This document shows positions 17,026-26,902 of a DNA stretch of 64,000 bases, one piece after another (position 1 is the stretch's first letter; every line of letters starts with the position of its first letter). The stretch is taken from positions 1-64,000 of the forward strand of contig JAJVHX010000013.1 of assembly GCA_022072405.1 (NCBI GenBank). The letters run 5' to 3'. Source of the stretch: Phycisphaerae bacterium (lineage in GTDB: Bacteria > Planctomycetota > Phycisphaerae > UBA1845 > CAIVHJ01). The notes under the pieces are model-generated. The model worked only from the letters and a program-made list of their open reading frames with translations. It searched no databases and was not told where the DNA came from. The translations under genes and the position numbers were made by a program.

Positions 17026-19830
17026 CTACGGTTCATGCTTGGCTTGTACGCTGGGCAATTGCTGATCATCGAGCCCGACGACCTGCAGATAAAGTCCCCA
17101 GCCGAAGGACATATTACAGACCTTAACCAGAACAGGATTGCTGCCCATTTTCAAGTCGACTTCGAAGAGATCCTGGCCGGGTTCAGCACCGCGGCCGACG
17201 TTGTTCTTCCACGCTTCCTGGCCATTGACCCACACCCGCACACCATCGTCGCTACCCAGCTTGAAGCGCACTTTCTGATCGCTGTCGCTGTGCAGGTAAG
17301 TGAGTGCATAGGCGGCGATGTCGGGCTGATCAGCCACTACCTGACGCATATCGATAAAACGCGGGTCACCCTGGTCGTTGGGTATCGGCAGCTGCCATTC
17401 TTTTTTCTTCCACTCCAGCGCTTTCCCGTCGAGGGTAATCGATTGTGGAGCGGCTGAATCATAGGTCGCTGATTCAGGAGCGAACACCGCGTCAAATTCC
17501 GTCTGCCCCGGCGCATCAAACGGCCCGATCACCCACCAGTTCTGCACGAAACTGTCATCCACGGTTGCATAGGATTCAAATTTTCTTGTTTCGTTCTCTA
17601 CACCGATATCGATGACGTTTTTAAAAGTCAGATGATGCTTGTCGAGTGGTAATATTTCCAACGGATAAGTTTCCAGGTATCCCTCATCAGGTTTGAGTAT
17701 TAAAAATCTTTCGTCACGTCCAATGTATTGATCTCCCAATTCGTGCGTACCATTTTTAACCTGAATCTCCGAATTGCTGAAATTGGCGACAAGTGTTGTA
17801 ACCGATCCTTTATCTTGATAATCAAAACGACTGCTGACGTAAATTCGGCTAAATGGATTATCTCCAGGCAGTACGGTTCCGTCAGCTATTTTCCGTGGAC
17901 CGAAGCGATGTGTAATTTCAAATTTGGGTAATCCAATAGCGCTGAGCGTTTGTTCGTAAGCGGTTGTCCAGTTCTCATTCGAATCATCGCGCGGGCTTAA
18001 GCCCGCGGCTCCTGGAGAAAAACGGATAAATAGCGGCATCTCGTCGAGGCGGCAAACATAGTTGAGAATGGTCGGGCCGGTGATGGGTCGATTGCGGAAA
18101 TAGTCGACCCAGGTGCCTTCGGGAATCCAGATTTCCTTGTAACCGATCTTCAGACCCTCGCAGTTGAAACCGGCTTCGCCGATCGGCGCCACCAGCAGAT
18201 CATCGCCCAGCATATATTGCCGGCGAAAATGGTAAGCTCCGTCGGACAGTGGCCACTGCACATACATCGGCCGGCACAGGGGCAGGCCAGTTTCCGAAGT
18301 GATCCGGCTGGCCTTCAGCAGATAGGGACGCAATGCTTCGCGCAGCTTGATGAAATTTTTGGCCACCGAGCAGTAAGGTTCGGGATAATCCCAGGGCTGG
18401 CGGAAACCGTGATCACTGTGCAGCCGCAGGATCGGTGAAAAGGCGCCGAACTGGACCCAGCGGACGTAAAGCTCCGGATCGATTTTTTTGCCGAAGAAGC
18501 CGCCGATATCGTGTGACCAGTACATCTGGCCGACGTTGCCGGCGGTCGCGGTCATCTCGGTTTCAAACTCGAGCACCGGCCAGACCGACTGCGTATCGCC
18601 GGAAAAACCCAGCGGATAGCGATGGTTGCCCAGTCCGCCCCAGCGGCTGAAAATCAGTGTGTTGGTGGGGCCTTGGCGCTGCAACGTGTAGTCATAGACC
18701 AGTTTATTCACCCACCAGAGTGAATTGACCCCGCCGTAATCGTGGGTGTCAGGATAATCAATCCACCAGAAATCAGCGCCTTGATCCATCACTTCGCCGA
18801 GCGTGTCGAGATAGGCTTGCGCCTGGGCGCGTGCGGCGAAATTCAGGCGGATTTCCTTCTTGCCCGCCGGATCGAGACCGGCAGCCTGAGCAAATCGTTC
18901 ATAGCGTTTATCAGCAGGCAGAATCGGCCCGATGGGGTGAATGTTCAACGGAACGTGAATACCTTTATCATGCATCCATTTGAAAAACCCCTCCGGGTCG
19001 GGAAAGTATTTGGGATTCCAGTCAAAGCCTTCCCAGCCGTTGGTGTGCCAGTCGACATCGACTACCTGCACGCTGAGCGGAATGCCTTCCTGCTCAAAGC
19101 GAGTGGCGATGTCGCGCAGTTCCTGATCGCTGTAAGTCCAGTAGCGGCTGTACCACAATCCGAAAGCCCATTCCGGAAGCGGTGGCACCGCTCCGCAAAC
19201 GGACCGGAAATCGGCAAATGCCTGTTTATAATTTGAACCGTAACCGAAAAAGATCCAGTCCTGATACCCAGCCGCGGTTTCCCGCTTCTGGAACCAACCA
19301 TCAGCTGTGAGCAGTGCGGAATGACTGTCATCCAGCAGATGCCAGCCATTTCTCGATAACAAGCCCACACCCAGATCGCGCGCCCCGGTGGCCCCATCGA
19401 GATTACTGATCGTTCCGCCGAGATTGCGCTCATCTTTCATTCCCGGCTGCCAGAGCAGATCGCCCGGCGAGGCATTATTATCGATGATCACTGCTTTCGA
19501 GATTTTCAGATTCTCCGTCGTGAACGGACCGGTGGGTTGATAGGTAATGAATAATAAACCGGTACAGATGGTCTGTTCTTTGATTACTCCGTCAGGCGTC
19601 TGAACGCTCTGTTTGAGAAAGGGCGAGAGATCCGGATAGGCGCGCTGCACGGCGATGACGGAGGGCAGGTCGATGAATTTACCATCCGGGGCATATTCCA
19701 TCCGCACGCAGGTGGGCGAGATGAACTGGAAACGGGCGTTACCGACCACGACCTCGGTGGTGGCGGAAAGTGAACCGGGGGTCAGCAACTGCAGACCGGC
19801 GAAAACGAGGGCCAGGATTATTTTTTTCAT
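17026..19830 (-). CDS. Secreted GH31 alpha-glycosidase with C-terminal extension
   Basis: 934 residues from ATG 19830 (GGAG about 10 bases upstream) with a signal peptide KKIILALVFAGLQLLTPGSLSA. It contains the GH31 beta-sandwich and barrel: nucleophile Asp358 in FWWIDYPD and acid/base Asp412 in FSGDTQSVW. The family includes alpha-glucosidases and alpha-xylosidases; the WWIDYPD form is not the DMNE type of the other GH31 here, so the specificity may differ. After the MPLFIR segment, the usual continuation is replaced by SPGAAGLSPRDD, encoded by a dispersed palindromic repeat. The last ~130 residues include a beta-domain similar to those ending in FGWGLYLQV in secreted glycosidases. It precedes the GH13 gene in the same operon. 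Confidence 0.9.
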   Translation of the reverse strand: MKKIILALVFAGLQLLTPGSLSATTEVVVGNARFQFISPTCVRMEYAPDGKFIDLPSVIAVQRAYPDLSPFLKQSVQTPDGVIKEQTICTGLLFITYQPTGPFTTENLKISKAVIIDNNASPGDLLWQPGMKDERNLGGTISNLDGATGARDLGVGLLSRNGWHLLDDSHSALLTADGWFQKRETAAGYQDWIFFGYGSNYKQAFADFRSVCGAVPPLPEWAFGLWYSRYWTYSDQELRDIATRFEQEGIPLSVQVVDVDWHTNGWEGFDWNPKYFPDPEGFFKWMHDKGIHVPLNIHPIGPILPADKRYERFAQAAGLDPAGKKEIRLNFAARAQAQAYLDTLGEVMDQGADFWWIDYPDTHDYGGVNSLWWVNKLVYDYTLQRQGPTNTLIFSRWGGLGNHRYPLGFSGDTQSVWPVLEFETEMTATAGNVGQMYWSHDIGGFFGKKIDPELYVRWVQFGAFSPILRLHSDHGFRQPWDYPEPYCSVAKNFIKLREALRPYLLKASRITSETGLPLCRPMYVQWPLSDGAYHFRRQYMLGDDLLVAPIGEAGFNCEGLKIGYKEIWIPEGTWVDYFRNRPITGPTILNYVCRLDEMPLFIRFSPGAAGLSPRDDSNENWTTAYEQTLSAIGLPKFEITHRFGPRKIADGTVLPGDNPFSRIYVSSRFDYQDKGSVTTLVANFSNSEIQVKNGTHELGDQYIGRDERFLILKPDEGYLETYPLEILPLDKHHLTFKNVIDIGVENETRKFESYATVDDSFVQNWWVIGPFDAPGQTEFDAVFAPESATYDSAAPQSITLDGKALEWKKKEWQLPIPNDQGDPRFIDMRQVVADQPDIAAYALTYLHSDSDQKVRFKLGSDDGVRVWVNGQEAWKNNVGRGAEPGQDLFEVDLKMGSNPVLVKVCNMSFGWGLYLQVVGLDDQQLPSVQAKHEP
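17988..18011. repeat. GC-rich palindromic repeat inside the GH31 coding sequence
   Basis: CGCGGGCTTAAGCCCGCG with the trailing GCTC matches, with small changes, the repeats at about 43692, 52457, 52666 and 53087. Here it is read in frame on the minus strand as PGAAGLSPR. Confidence 0.85.
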
Positions 19831-19916
19831 GTTGCTGTTGCTCCGCAAAACGAGTTGATCAAAGCCAAATCATTCTACAGCCATCTTCCCCAATATTCGA
19901 GATGGATCCTCCGGAA

Positions 19917-20006
19917 GGCATTGGTATTGCTTGAACAAAATTTCAAACCCACCCCGTTGAAGTCCGCTGCATGACGGTCGCGGCTCGGTGAATCGTTACC
20001 AGTGCC
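19917..20006. repeat. Dispersed inverted-repeat element, family A
   Basis: 90 bp. Ends GGCATTGGTA and TACCAGTGCC are imperfect inverted repeats. The inner GACGGTCGCGGCTCGGTGAA matches the copy at 7823. It is flanked by CTCCGGAA (19909-19916) and CTCCGGGC (20007-20014), which match in six of eight positions and look like a decayed target duplication. It lies between the divergent GH31 gene and the ABC permease gene. Confidence 0.85.
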
Positions 20007-20151
20007 CTCCGGGCCGGCAGTTACTTTTCAATGTTGTCCTCCTTCCCTTGCTGAAGATAGTCCAGTCGCTTATAACGTAAGAACCATTTGACGGTAGTTC
20101 GCCGCATGAAGGATAACCATTCCCTCCGGATCGCTGTTCCAGGATGATCGG

Positions 20152-21231
20152 ATGGTTTTTGATTCACCTATGCAAACACGAAGTCTTGCAACCCGATTGA
20201 TGCAATGGAAAGAAGGCAGCCTGATTCTGGTCATTGTGTTGCTGGGAACAGTACTGACGGTTTTTAGCGAGCCGATCAGTATTCGTGATCGCACCACCGG
20301 GGAAATGCGGCAGGTGAATAAATTTCTGCAGCCGACCAACCTGGACAAACTGGTGAAAAATACCTCCTTCATCGCCATTATGGCGGTCGGGGCAACGATG
20401 ATCATCATCTCCGGTGGGATCGATCTGTCGATTGGATCGACCTATTGCCTGGCGGCGGTGGTCGGAGCCATGTTTTTCAACTATTTCGGCCCCAAGGGCA
20501 GCATGCCCGAGCTGTCACGATGGCTGGTTATTCCTGGTGGAATGTTACTGTGTGTGTTGACCGGAATGATCTGCGGCATGATTAACGGCAGCCTGATGGT
20601 GCTGCTTCGGGTTCACCCGTTTATCATTACTCTGGGCACGATGGAAATTTTCCGTGGAATCGCTTTCGTTCTCACCAAAGCGCAAGCCTTCACATTTTTC
20701 CCTCCCGAATTTACCGACGGCTTGATTCGGCGGGAATTCAACGGGCTCTATCCAGTGCCCTTGCTGATCATGCTGCTGGTGGTGGCGGGGGGCGGAATTT
20801 TTCTGACCCGTACCATTTGGGGGCGGTATGTATATGCGATCGGCGGTAACGAAATAGCCAGTCGCTTTTCCGGTATCCGCGTAAACAGGATCAAGATTCT
20901 GGTGTTCACGATTGCGGGACTGGTGGGAGGCATCGCGGCTGTGATCATGCTGGGCTATTATGGAGCGGCGTCTTCGGATGTCGGTACGGGATATGAACTT
21001 CGGGTCATTGCCGCATCGGTGATCGGCGGGGCCAGCCTGACCGGAGGAAAAGGGACAGCGCTGGGTGCGCTGTTAGGGGCGTTGATTATTCAGATGATCG
21101 ATAACGGCATCGTGATTTTCGGCATCGATCAGAATTACAGCCGCATCATCATCGGGTCGGTCATTGTCGTGGCTGTGGTGCTGGACCGCTTCAGCCAATC
21201 GGTCAGTCGCCGCCGTCTGCTCACCAGTTAG
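20152..21231 (+). CDS. CUT2-family sugar ABC transporter permease (RbsC-like)
   Basis: 359 residues; ATG 20152 has AGGA 7 bases upstream. A polytopic membrane protein with about 8-10 hydrophobic segments and the family hallmarks: FIAIMAVGATMIIISGGIDL, SIGSTYCLAAVVGA, VHPFIITLGTMEIFRG, YAIGGNEIASRFSGIRV and SVIGGASLTGGKGT. These match the membrane subunits of ribose, xylose, galactose and allose transporters. A longer loop with a PxxLSRW segment sits between early helices. It is followed by the binding protein and ATPase genes and then a secreted GH31, so the imported sugar is likely a monosaccharide released by the glycosidases. The exact sugar cannot be read from sequence. Confidence 0.92.
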   Translation: MVFDSPMQTRSLATRLMQWKEGSLILVIVLLGTVLTVFSEPISIRDRTTGEMRQVNKFLQPTNLDKLVKNTSFIAIMAVGATMIIISGGIDLSIGSTYCLAAVVGAMFFNYFGPKGSMPELSRWLVIPGGMLLCVLTGMICGMINGSLMVLLRVHPFIITLGTMEIFRGIAFVLTKAQAFTFFPPEFTDGLIRREFNGLYPVPLLIMLLVVAGGGIFLTRTIWGRYVYAIGGNEIASRFSGIRVNRIKILVFTIAGLVGGIAAVIMLGYYGAASSDVGTGYELRVIAASVIGGASLTGGKGTALGALLGALIIQMIDNGIVIFGIDQNYSRIIIGSVIVVAVVLDRFSQSVSRRRLLTS

Positions 21232-21248
21232 TGAAAGGAGTTTGGAAG

Positions 21249-22262
21249 ATGTACACGGTGCGAAAATCCGCGTTGCTGATCTGCAGTTGTATTTTTCTGA
21301 CGGGCTTGATCTCGACGGCGGCCGCGCAGGAGCCGAACGCCCCGTCACCCGCTGCCAACGCCAAGAAGAAATATGTATTCGGTGTGATCGCCAAGAGCGA
21401 AGGGAATCCGGTCTTTCAGGCGGCGCGGCAGGGGGCAATGGATGCTGCAGCGGATTTGAGCAGGAAGTATGATCTGGAAATTTCCATCGACTGGCGGACA
21501 CCGAACCAGGAAGATGCCCAGAAGCAAGCCGACTATGTGGAACAACTGGTGATCAACGGCGTGGACGGAATTGCCATCAGCGTCAGCGATGCCACCAAGG
21601 CGAACAGCGCCATCAATGAGGCAGTCGATAAGGGCGTGCCGGTTATGTGCTTTGATTCTGATGCTCCGGACAGCAAGCGTTTCTGCTATTACGGGATTGA
21701 CGACGTGGAGTGCGGCCGGCAGGTGATGCGGGAACTGGCCCAGTTGCTGGGCACTCAGGAATGCAAGATTGCGATTCTGGCGGGCAACCAGAATGCTCCC
21801 AATCTGCAAGCCCGGGTACGCGGTGTCCGCGAGGAAGTGCAGAGCTATCCCAATATCCAGGTAGTAGACGTCTATTATCATGCCGAGACTCCGCAGGATG
21901 CAGCCGCCAAAATCGAGGAGGTGCAAACCACCAATCCCGAAATCAAGGGTTGGGCGATGGTGGGGGGTTGGCCGCTCTTCACCGATACCCTGCTCAAATG
22001 GGAGCCGGGCAAGGTCAAGATCGTAGCGGTTGATGCCCTGCCGGCGGAGTTGCCTTATGTGGAGCAGGGCGTGGCTCAGGTGTTGCTCGCCCAGCGTGTT
22101 TATGAATGGGGTTACCGTTCGATTGAAATCATGCTGGATAAAGTGCACTTCAATAAAGATCCGCAGAAAGTTCGGGACATCATGGTGCTGGATCGGGTCA
22201 CGGTCGACAACGTCGCGGAATATGCGAAGAACTGGGACAAATGGCTGGGCCAGCAGAAGTAG
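21249..22262 (+). CDS. CUT2-family sugar-binding protein (RbsB-like)
   Basis: 337 residues from ATG 21249, with AAAGGAG 8 bases upstream. Signal peptide RKSALLICSCIFLTGLISTAAA. The mature part has the type I periplasmic binding fold: KYVFGVIAKSEGNPVFQAAR at the first strand, QADYVEQLVINGVDGIAISV, GVPVMCFDSDAPDSKRFCYY, and later VKIVAVDALPAELPYVEQGV and ILLAQRVYEWG-like features. These residues surround the sugar pocket in ribose and xylose binding proteins. Located between permease and ATPase genes. Specificity unknown but a monosaccharide such as glucose or xylose is likely from the GH31 neighbours. Confidence 0.92.
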   Translation: MYTVRKSALLICSCIFLTGLISTAAAQEPNAPSPAANAKKKYVFGVIAKSEGNPVFQAARQGAMDAAADLSRKYDLEISIDWRTPNQEDAQKQADYVEQLVINGVDGIAISVSDATKANSAINEAVDKGVPVMCFDSDAPDSKRFCYYGIDDVECGRQVMRELAQLLGTQECKIAILAGNQNAPNLQARVRGVREEVQSYPNIQVVDVYYHAETPQDAAAKIEEVQTTNPEIKGWAMVGGWPLFTDTLLKWEPGKVKIVAVDALPAELPYVEQGVAQVLLAQRVYEWGYRSIEIMLDKVHFNKDPQKVRDIMVLDRVTVDNVAEYAKNWDKWLGQQK

Positions 22263-23761
22263 CTCCATTGATCCGGTTCGACCAGGTCACCAAGCGTTTC
22301 CCGGGGGTGGTAGCGCTGCAGGATATTTCTTTTTCCATCGCCGCCGGGGAATGTCACGCGCTGGTGGGTGAAAACGGGGCCGGCAAAAGCACTTTGGGTA
22401 AGATTCTCGCGGGAATTCATCGCGTGTCCGGCGGAACCCTGCGGATCAATGGTACTCGGGTTGATTTCAAATCTCCACTGGATGCCTCCCGCGCCGGCAT
22501 CAGTATGGTGCACCAGGAACTGGCTTTTTGTCCCAATCTCTCTATTGCCGAAAACCTCTTTCTGGGGCGGTTGCCTCATGTCGGGCCCTGGGTGAACCGG
22601 CGGTTGATCAGGGAACGCACGTTCAAACTGCTGCAGGCCGTCGGGTTGGATGCTGATCCGGGATTATTGATCGAACACCTTTCGACCGCCCAGGAACAGA
22701 TGGTGCAGATCGCCGCCGCGGTGGGGCTGGGGGCTCGTATCGTCATCATGGACGAACCCACGAGTTCGCTCTCTCATCGGGAAAGCGAGCGGTTGTTCGA
22801 GATGGTCGGCCGGCTGAAGCAGCAGGGCGTAACCCTCATATACGTTTCACACCGTCTCGAAGAAATTTTCCGGATTTGCGATCGCATTACGGTGTTACGT
22901 GATGGACGTTATATAAGAACTTTACCGATCCACAGCACCAATTCCGATGAAGTGGTGCAGTTAATGATTGGCCGGCCAGTCGGCGAATATTATCCCGACT
23001 GCGTGCATCAACCAGCGGGGGAAGAGTTATTGCGGGTGGAGGGTCTGACCGCACCAGGCCGATTTGAACAGGTGTCCTTTGCGGTGCGCGCCGGCGAGAT
23101 CGTGGGCTTAGCCGGTCTGGTCGGAGCCGGGCGGAGCGAAGTCGCCCGGGCTATTTTCGGCGTGGATTCGTTTACTCAAGGCCAGATATTCCTCCGCAAC
23201 CGGAAAACGGTGATCGACTCACCCCGACACGCGATTCAACAAGGGGTGGGCTATCTGCCGGAAGACCGCAAGCGGCAAGGTTTGGTCCTGGGTATGAACT
23301 GTCGGGAAAATCTGTCACTACCGAGACTGGCCCGCATGCAGCGTTGGGGCTTCATTCAATATCATCAGGAACGGGAACTGGTGCAGTCTTATTTTGATGC
23401 GCTGCGCATTCGAGCGGCGGACATGGAAATGGTCATCGAGGGATTGTCGGGCGGCAATCAGCAGAAGATAGCCATGGCCAAGTGGCTCGCCCTGCGGTGC
23501 CGGGTGCTGATTCTGGATGAACCAACGCGCGGCGTGGATGTCGGCGCCAAGAGTGAAATTCACAACCTGATCGACCGCCTGGCGGGTGATGGCCATGGCA
23601 TCCTGCTGATCAGTTCTGAATTACCCGAAGTCCTGTGTATGAGCACGCGCATATTGGTGCTGACGGAAGGCCGTCTGGTCGGCGAACTTTCCCGCCAGGA
23701 AGCCAACCAGGAAAAACTCATGCAAATGATGGCAGGTGTTAAAAACCGGTCCAACGGATAA
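22241..23761 (+). CDS. CUT2-family sugar ABC transporter ATPase (RbsA-like, two domains)
   Basis: 506 residues with two nucleotide-binding domains. The first (about 10-235) has Walker A GENGAGKST, signature LSTAQEQ and Walker B VIMDEPTSSL. The second (about 255-500) has a degenerate P-loop GLVGAGRSE, signature LSGGNQQK and VLILDEPTRGVDVG, exactly the arrangement of RbsA/XylG/MglA proteins. It energises import through the permease at 20152. ATG 22241 overlaps the end of the binding-protein gene by 22 bp, so translation is coupled. The last 26 bp overlap the frame leading to the GH31 gene downstream. Confidence 0.94.
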   Translation: MAGPAEVAPLIRFDQVTKRFPGVVALQDISFSIAAGECHALVGENGAGKSTLGKILAGIHRVSGGTLRINGTRVDFKSPLDASRAGISMVHQELAFCPNLSIAENLFLGRLPHVGPWVNRRLIRERTFKLLQAVGLDADPGLLIEHLSTAQEQMVQIAAAVGLGARIVIMDEPTSSLSHRESERLFEMVGRLKQQGVTLIYVSHRLEEIFRICDRITVLRDGRYIRTLPIHSTNSDEVVQLMIGRPVGEYYPDCVHQPAGEELLRVEGLTAPGRFEQVSFAVRAGEIVGLAGLVGAGRSEVARAIFGVDSFTQGQIFLRNRKTVIDSPRHAIQQGVGYLPEDRKRQGLVLGMNCRENLSLPRLARMQRWGFIQYHQERELVQSYFDALRIRAADMEMVIEGLSGGNQQKIAMAKWLALRCRVLILDEPTRGVDVGAKSEIHNLIDRLAGDGHGILLISSELPEVLCMSTRILVLTEGRLVGELSRQEANQEKLMQMMAGVKNRSNG

Positions 23762-23804
23762 GGTGCTGACCAATCCTGTTGTTCACATGGGAGGTTGCGG
23801 AAGG

Positions 23805-26804
23805 ATGAGAATAAATAGGTTGATCTGGGGTGGTTTGTGGCTGCTGTGGGGCTGGATTTCGCCAGCGCAGGCGCAGTGGAACCATCTGGGCAATCTGGAT
23901 CAGATGCAGCTGAATGATGCCAGGAATCAAATCACCGTGACCGCTGGAGCCAGCATCGTGCAGATCAGCGCGATTGACGAAGGGATCGTGCGGATTCGCC
24001 TCGCCCCCGACGGAAAATTCGGCCGGGATTTTTCATGGGCGGTGGTCGACCTGACGCCTCAGGCAACGATTAATGCGACTCCTGTTGAAGATACTGACCA
24101 GCGCGTGGTCTATGCCTCCGGATCGTTGCTGTTGCAGATCGACAAACAACCTTGTCGCATCACCGTGATGAACCAGGTGAAACGCGTACTGGTCGCACAG
24201 GATGATCGCAAGGGGATGGCGTGGGATGGCGAGCAGGTGGCGGTGTGGCATGAGATGCCGGAATGGGAAAGCTATCTCGGTCTGGGCAGCAAGACCGGCC
24301 CGCTGGATAAGCGCGAAGGCGCCTGGACCAACTGGACCAGCGATACTTACGGCTTCCAGTCCTATACCGATCCGATCTATCAGGCCATTCCCTTTTTTAT
24401 GATCGCCCGCGACGGGCAGTATGCGGGAATTCTGTTCGACAATCCCTATCGCAGCTATTTCGATTTCGGCAAGAGCGAACGCGATACCTATACCTTCGGA
24501 GCCGAAGGCGGCGAACTGAATTATTACGTAATCGCCGGACCGACCCCCAAGGAGGTGTTGCGCCGATATACCGAACTGACGGGTCGCATGCCCCTGCCCC
24601 CCAAGTGGGCGCTGGGTTATCACCAGTGTCGCTACAGTTATTTCCCGGATACGCGCGTGCTGGAAGTTGCCAAAACCTTCCGCGAGAAAAAAATCCCGGC
24701 TGATGTCATTTACCTCGACATCGATTACATGAATCAGTATCGCGTCTTTACCTGGCATCCGGAATTTTATCCGCATCCGGAAAAACTGATGAGCGATCTG
24801 GCGGCGCTGGGTTTCAAGGTGGTTACTATCGTCGACCCGGGGATTCGGAATGAGCCGGGCTATCACATTTATGATGAGGGTACTGAAAGAAACGCCTGGG
24901 TGAAGAATCCCGACGGCACGCCCTATGTTGGTGCGGTCTGGCCGGGTAAGTGCGTTTTCCCGGATTATTCCAATCCCGCCGTGCGCGAGTGGTGGGGCGG
25001 ATTGTACAAGATGCTGCTTGATGCGGGGGTGGACGGCATCTGGACCGACATGAATGAACCGGCTGATTTCGACGGCCACAAGCACACCAACCCCATTACC
25101 GTGATGCACGATAATGAGGAGCAGCCGGCTGATCATCGGGCTTTTCACAATGTGTACGGAATGCAGATGGCCCGGGCGACCTATGAGGGTTTGCAGAAAC
25201 TTGCGCCCGACTTGCGGCCTTTCGTGATCACCCGTGCCGCCTACGCCGGGGTGCAGCGCTATACCAGCAGCTGGACGGGTGACAACACTTCGAGTTGGGA
25301 TCATCTGCGATTGGCGGTGGCGATGTGTCTGGGCAAGGGGATCAGCGGGCAGGCGTTTACCGGCGTCGATATCGGCGGGTTTGTGGGTGGTGCTTTTCCA
25401 GAATTATATGCCCGCTGGATTCAGGTGGGGGCGCTCTTTCCCTTCTGCCGTTCACATACCGGTACGGAAAATCCGGATCAGGAACCCTGGTCGTTCGGAC
25501 CTGAGGTTGAGAAGATTGCACGCGAATCGATCGAACTGCGCTACCGCCTGCTCCCTTACATTTATTCCACATTCTGGGAGTGCAGTCAGAGCGGCACGCC
25601 GGTGATGCGTCCGGTATTCTTCGAGTTTCCGGATCAGACCTGGTACAACGGCCAAAGCTACAACTTCATGCTCGGTTCTGATCTCTATATCTATCCGATC
25701 GTCGAACCGGGTCAGAAAATTCATCGCCACCGCCTGCCGCCCGGTTTGTGGTTCGACTGGCACACCGGTGAGAAAATCGGCGGCGGTGAGGAAGCGGTGG
25801 TCGTGCCCGATGCGGGTGCGAGGTTGCTCGGTGATGCAGTATTCGGCCAGCGCGGTGTGGTGAGCGAAAAGGAGATGCTTAACTCGCTTTGCCCGCTGCC
25901 AATCTATGCGCGCGGCGGAGCCATCATTCCCACACAATCGATGGTGCAGAACACCGGTGAAAAACCGCAGGAACCTCTGATCCTGGAAATCTTCCCGTGG
26001 GGCGAATCAACCCGCACACTTTATGAAGACGCTGGTGACGGTTATGGTTACCAGAAAGATGAGTATCTGCTCACCACGTTCCATTGCCGGCAGGAAAAAG
26101 ATCTGATCACCTTCACCGTCGATCAACCGAAGGGGAATTTCGTACCGCCGCAACCGGTGGATCGGCGGGGATTGTTGCGTTTCCATGGAGTAGAACGCAC
26201 CGTGACTGATGTGCTAGTGGATGGCCAATCGCTGAAGGATACGACCCAATCCGGGCGGGCGTTTCTGTATGAACCGGAAAAACGTCTGTTGACTTTCCCA
26301 CTGACGGATCGGACACAGGCGACCAGGGTGGAGATCAAGCTGGCATCGGAATTACCCGCCGATGCCGGAACCGAGCCGGTGAGTTTTGATTTCGGCTTGG
26401 TCAAAACCCGTCACGCCTGGGACAGCGGTTTTTCCGCGGTCACCAGCGACGGCCAAACCACCACACTGCGGATGCGTGGTTTGGGTGATCCGTGGATTAT
26501 GGGCCAGCCGTTGTGGCTTAACGGCCAGGTGGTGAACCAACTGAAAATCACAATCGCCGTGCAGGATGCCAAGGAGCTGATCTTCAAGTTCGGCACCTGG
26601 GACGAACCGTGGATCAATGAACCGCGCAAAATCGTGATCCCGTTACAAGCCGATGGTCAGATGCATGAATACACGGTGGACCTGAGCAAGGTTAGCGACG
26701 GTCGCTGGAATACGCTGATCACCGGCTACCGTATCGATTTTCCGAAGGAGCTACCGATCGCATCGAAGATCATCATTGATGAGATCAGCTTCACAAAGAA
26801 GTGA
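23805..26804 (+). CDS. Secreted GH31 alpha-glucosidase with C-terminal extension
   Basis: About 999 residues from ATG 23805 (GGGAGG 10 bases upstream); longer starts overlap the ATPase gene. Signal peptide RLIWGGLWLLWGWISPAQA. The N-terminal beta-sandwich is followed by the barrel: nucleophile Asp415 in GIWTDMNEP, acid/base Asp493 in SSWTGDNTSSW, and typical PPKWALGYHQCRYSY. The WTDMNE motif is that of alpha-glucosidases (GH31 maltase-type) cutting glucose from non-reducing ends. The final ~100 residues look like an extra carbohydrate-binding or beta-domain (WNTLITGYRIDFPKELP). It closes the operon of the CUT2 transporter. Good family call; exact substrate inferred. Confidence 0.93.
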   Translation: MRINRLIWGGLWLLWGWISPAQAQWNHLGNLDQMQLNDARNQITVTAGASIVQISAIDEGIVRIRLAPDGKFGRDFSWAVVDLTPQATINATPVEDTDQRVVYASGSLLLQIDKQPCRITVMNQVKRVLVAQDDRKGMAWDGEQVAVWHEMPEWESYLGLGSKTGPLDKREGAWTNWTSDTYGFQSYTDPIYQAIPFFMIARDGQYAGILFDNPYRSYFDFGKSERDTYTFGAEGGELNYYVIAGPTPKEVLRRYTELTGRMPLPPKWALGYHQCRYSYFPDTRVLEVAKTFREKKIPADVIYLDIDYMNQYRVFTWHPEFYPHPEKLMSDLAALGFKVVTIVDPGIRNEPGYHIYDEGTERNAWVKNPDGTPYVGAVWPGKCVFPDYSNPAVREWWGGLYKMLLDAGVDGIWTDMNEPADFDGHKHTNPITVMHDNEEQPADHRAFHNVYGMQMARATYEGLQKLAPDLRPFVITRAAYAGVQRYTSSWTGDNTSSWDHLRLAVAMCLGKGISGQAFTGVDIGGFVGGAFPELYARWIQVGALFPFCRSHTGTENPDQEPWSFGPEVEKIARESIELRYRLLPYIYSTFWECSQSGTPVMRPVFFEFPDQTWYNGQSYNFMLGSDLYIYPIVEPGQKIHRHRLPPGLWFDWHTGEKIGGGEEAVVVPDAGARLLGDAVFGQRGVVSEKEMLNSLCPLPIYARGGAIIPTQSMVQNTGEKPQEPLILEIFPWGESTRTLYEDAGDGYGYQKDEYLLTTFHCRQEKDLITFTVDQPKGNFVPPQPVDRRGLLRFHGVERTVTDVLVDGQSLKDTTQSGRAFLYEPEKRLLTFPLTDRTQATRVEIKLASELPADAGTEPVSFDFGLVKTRHAWDSGFSAVTSDGQTTTLRMRGLGDPWIMGQPLWLNGQVVNQLKITIAVQDAKELIFKFGTWDEPWINEPRKIVIPLQADGQMHEYTVDLSKVSDGRWNTLITGYRIDFPKELPIASKIIIDEISFTKK

Positions 26805-26902
26805 ACCACCGGCCGTAAATGGTGAATAGTCGTTGGTAATTTTCAGAACCAAGCGCCAGTGAATGGAACTGATCGAAAAAAATTCTGGCACACCTTGATG
26901 GA

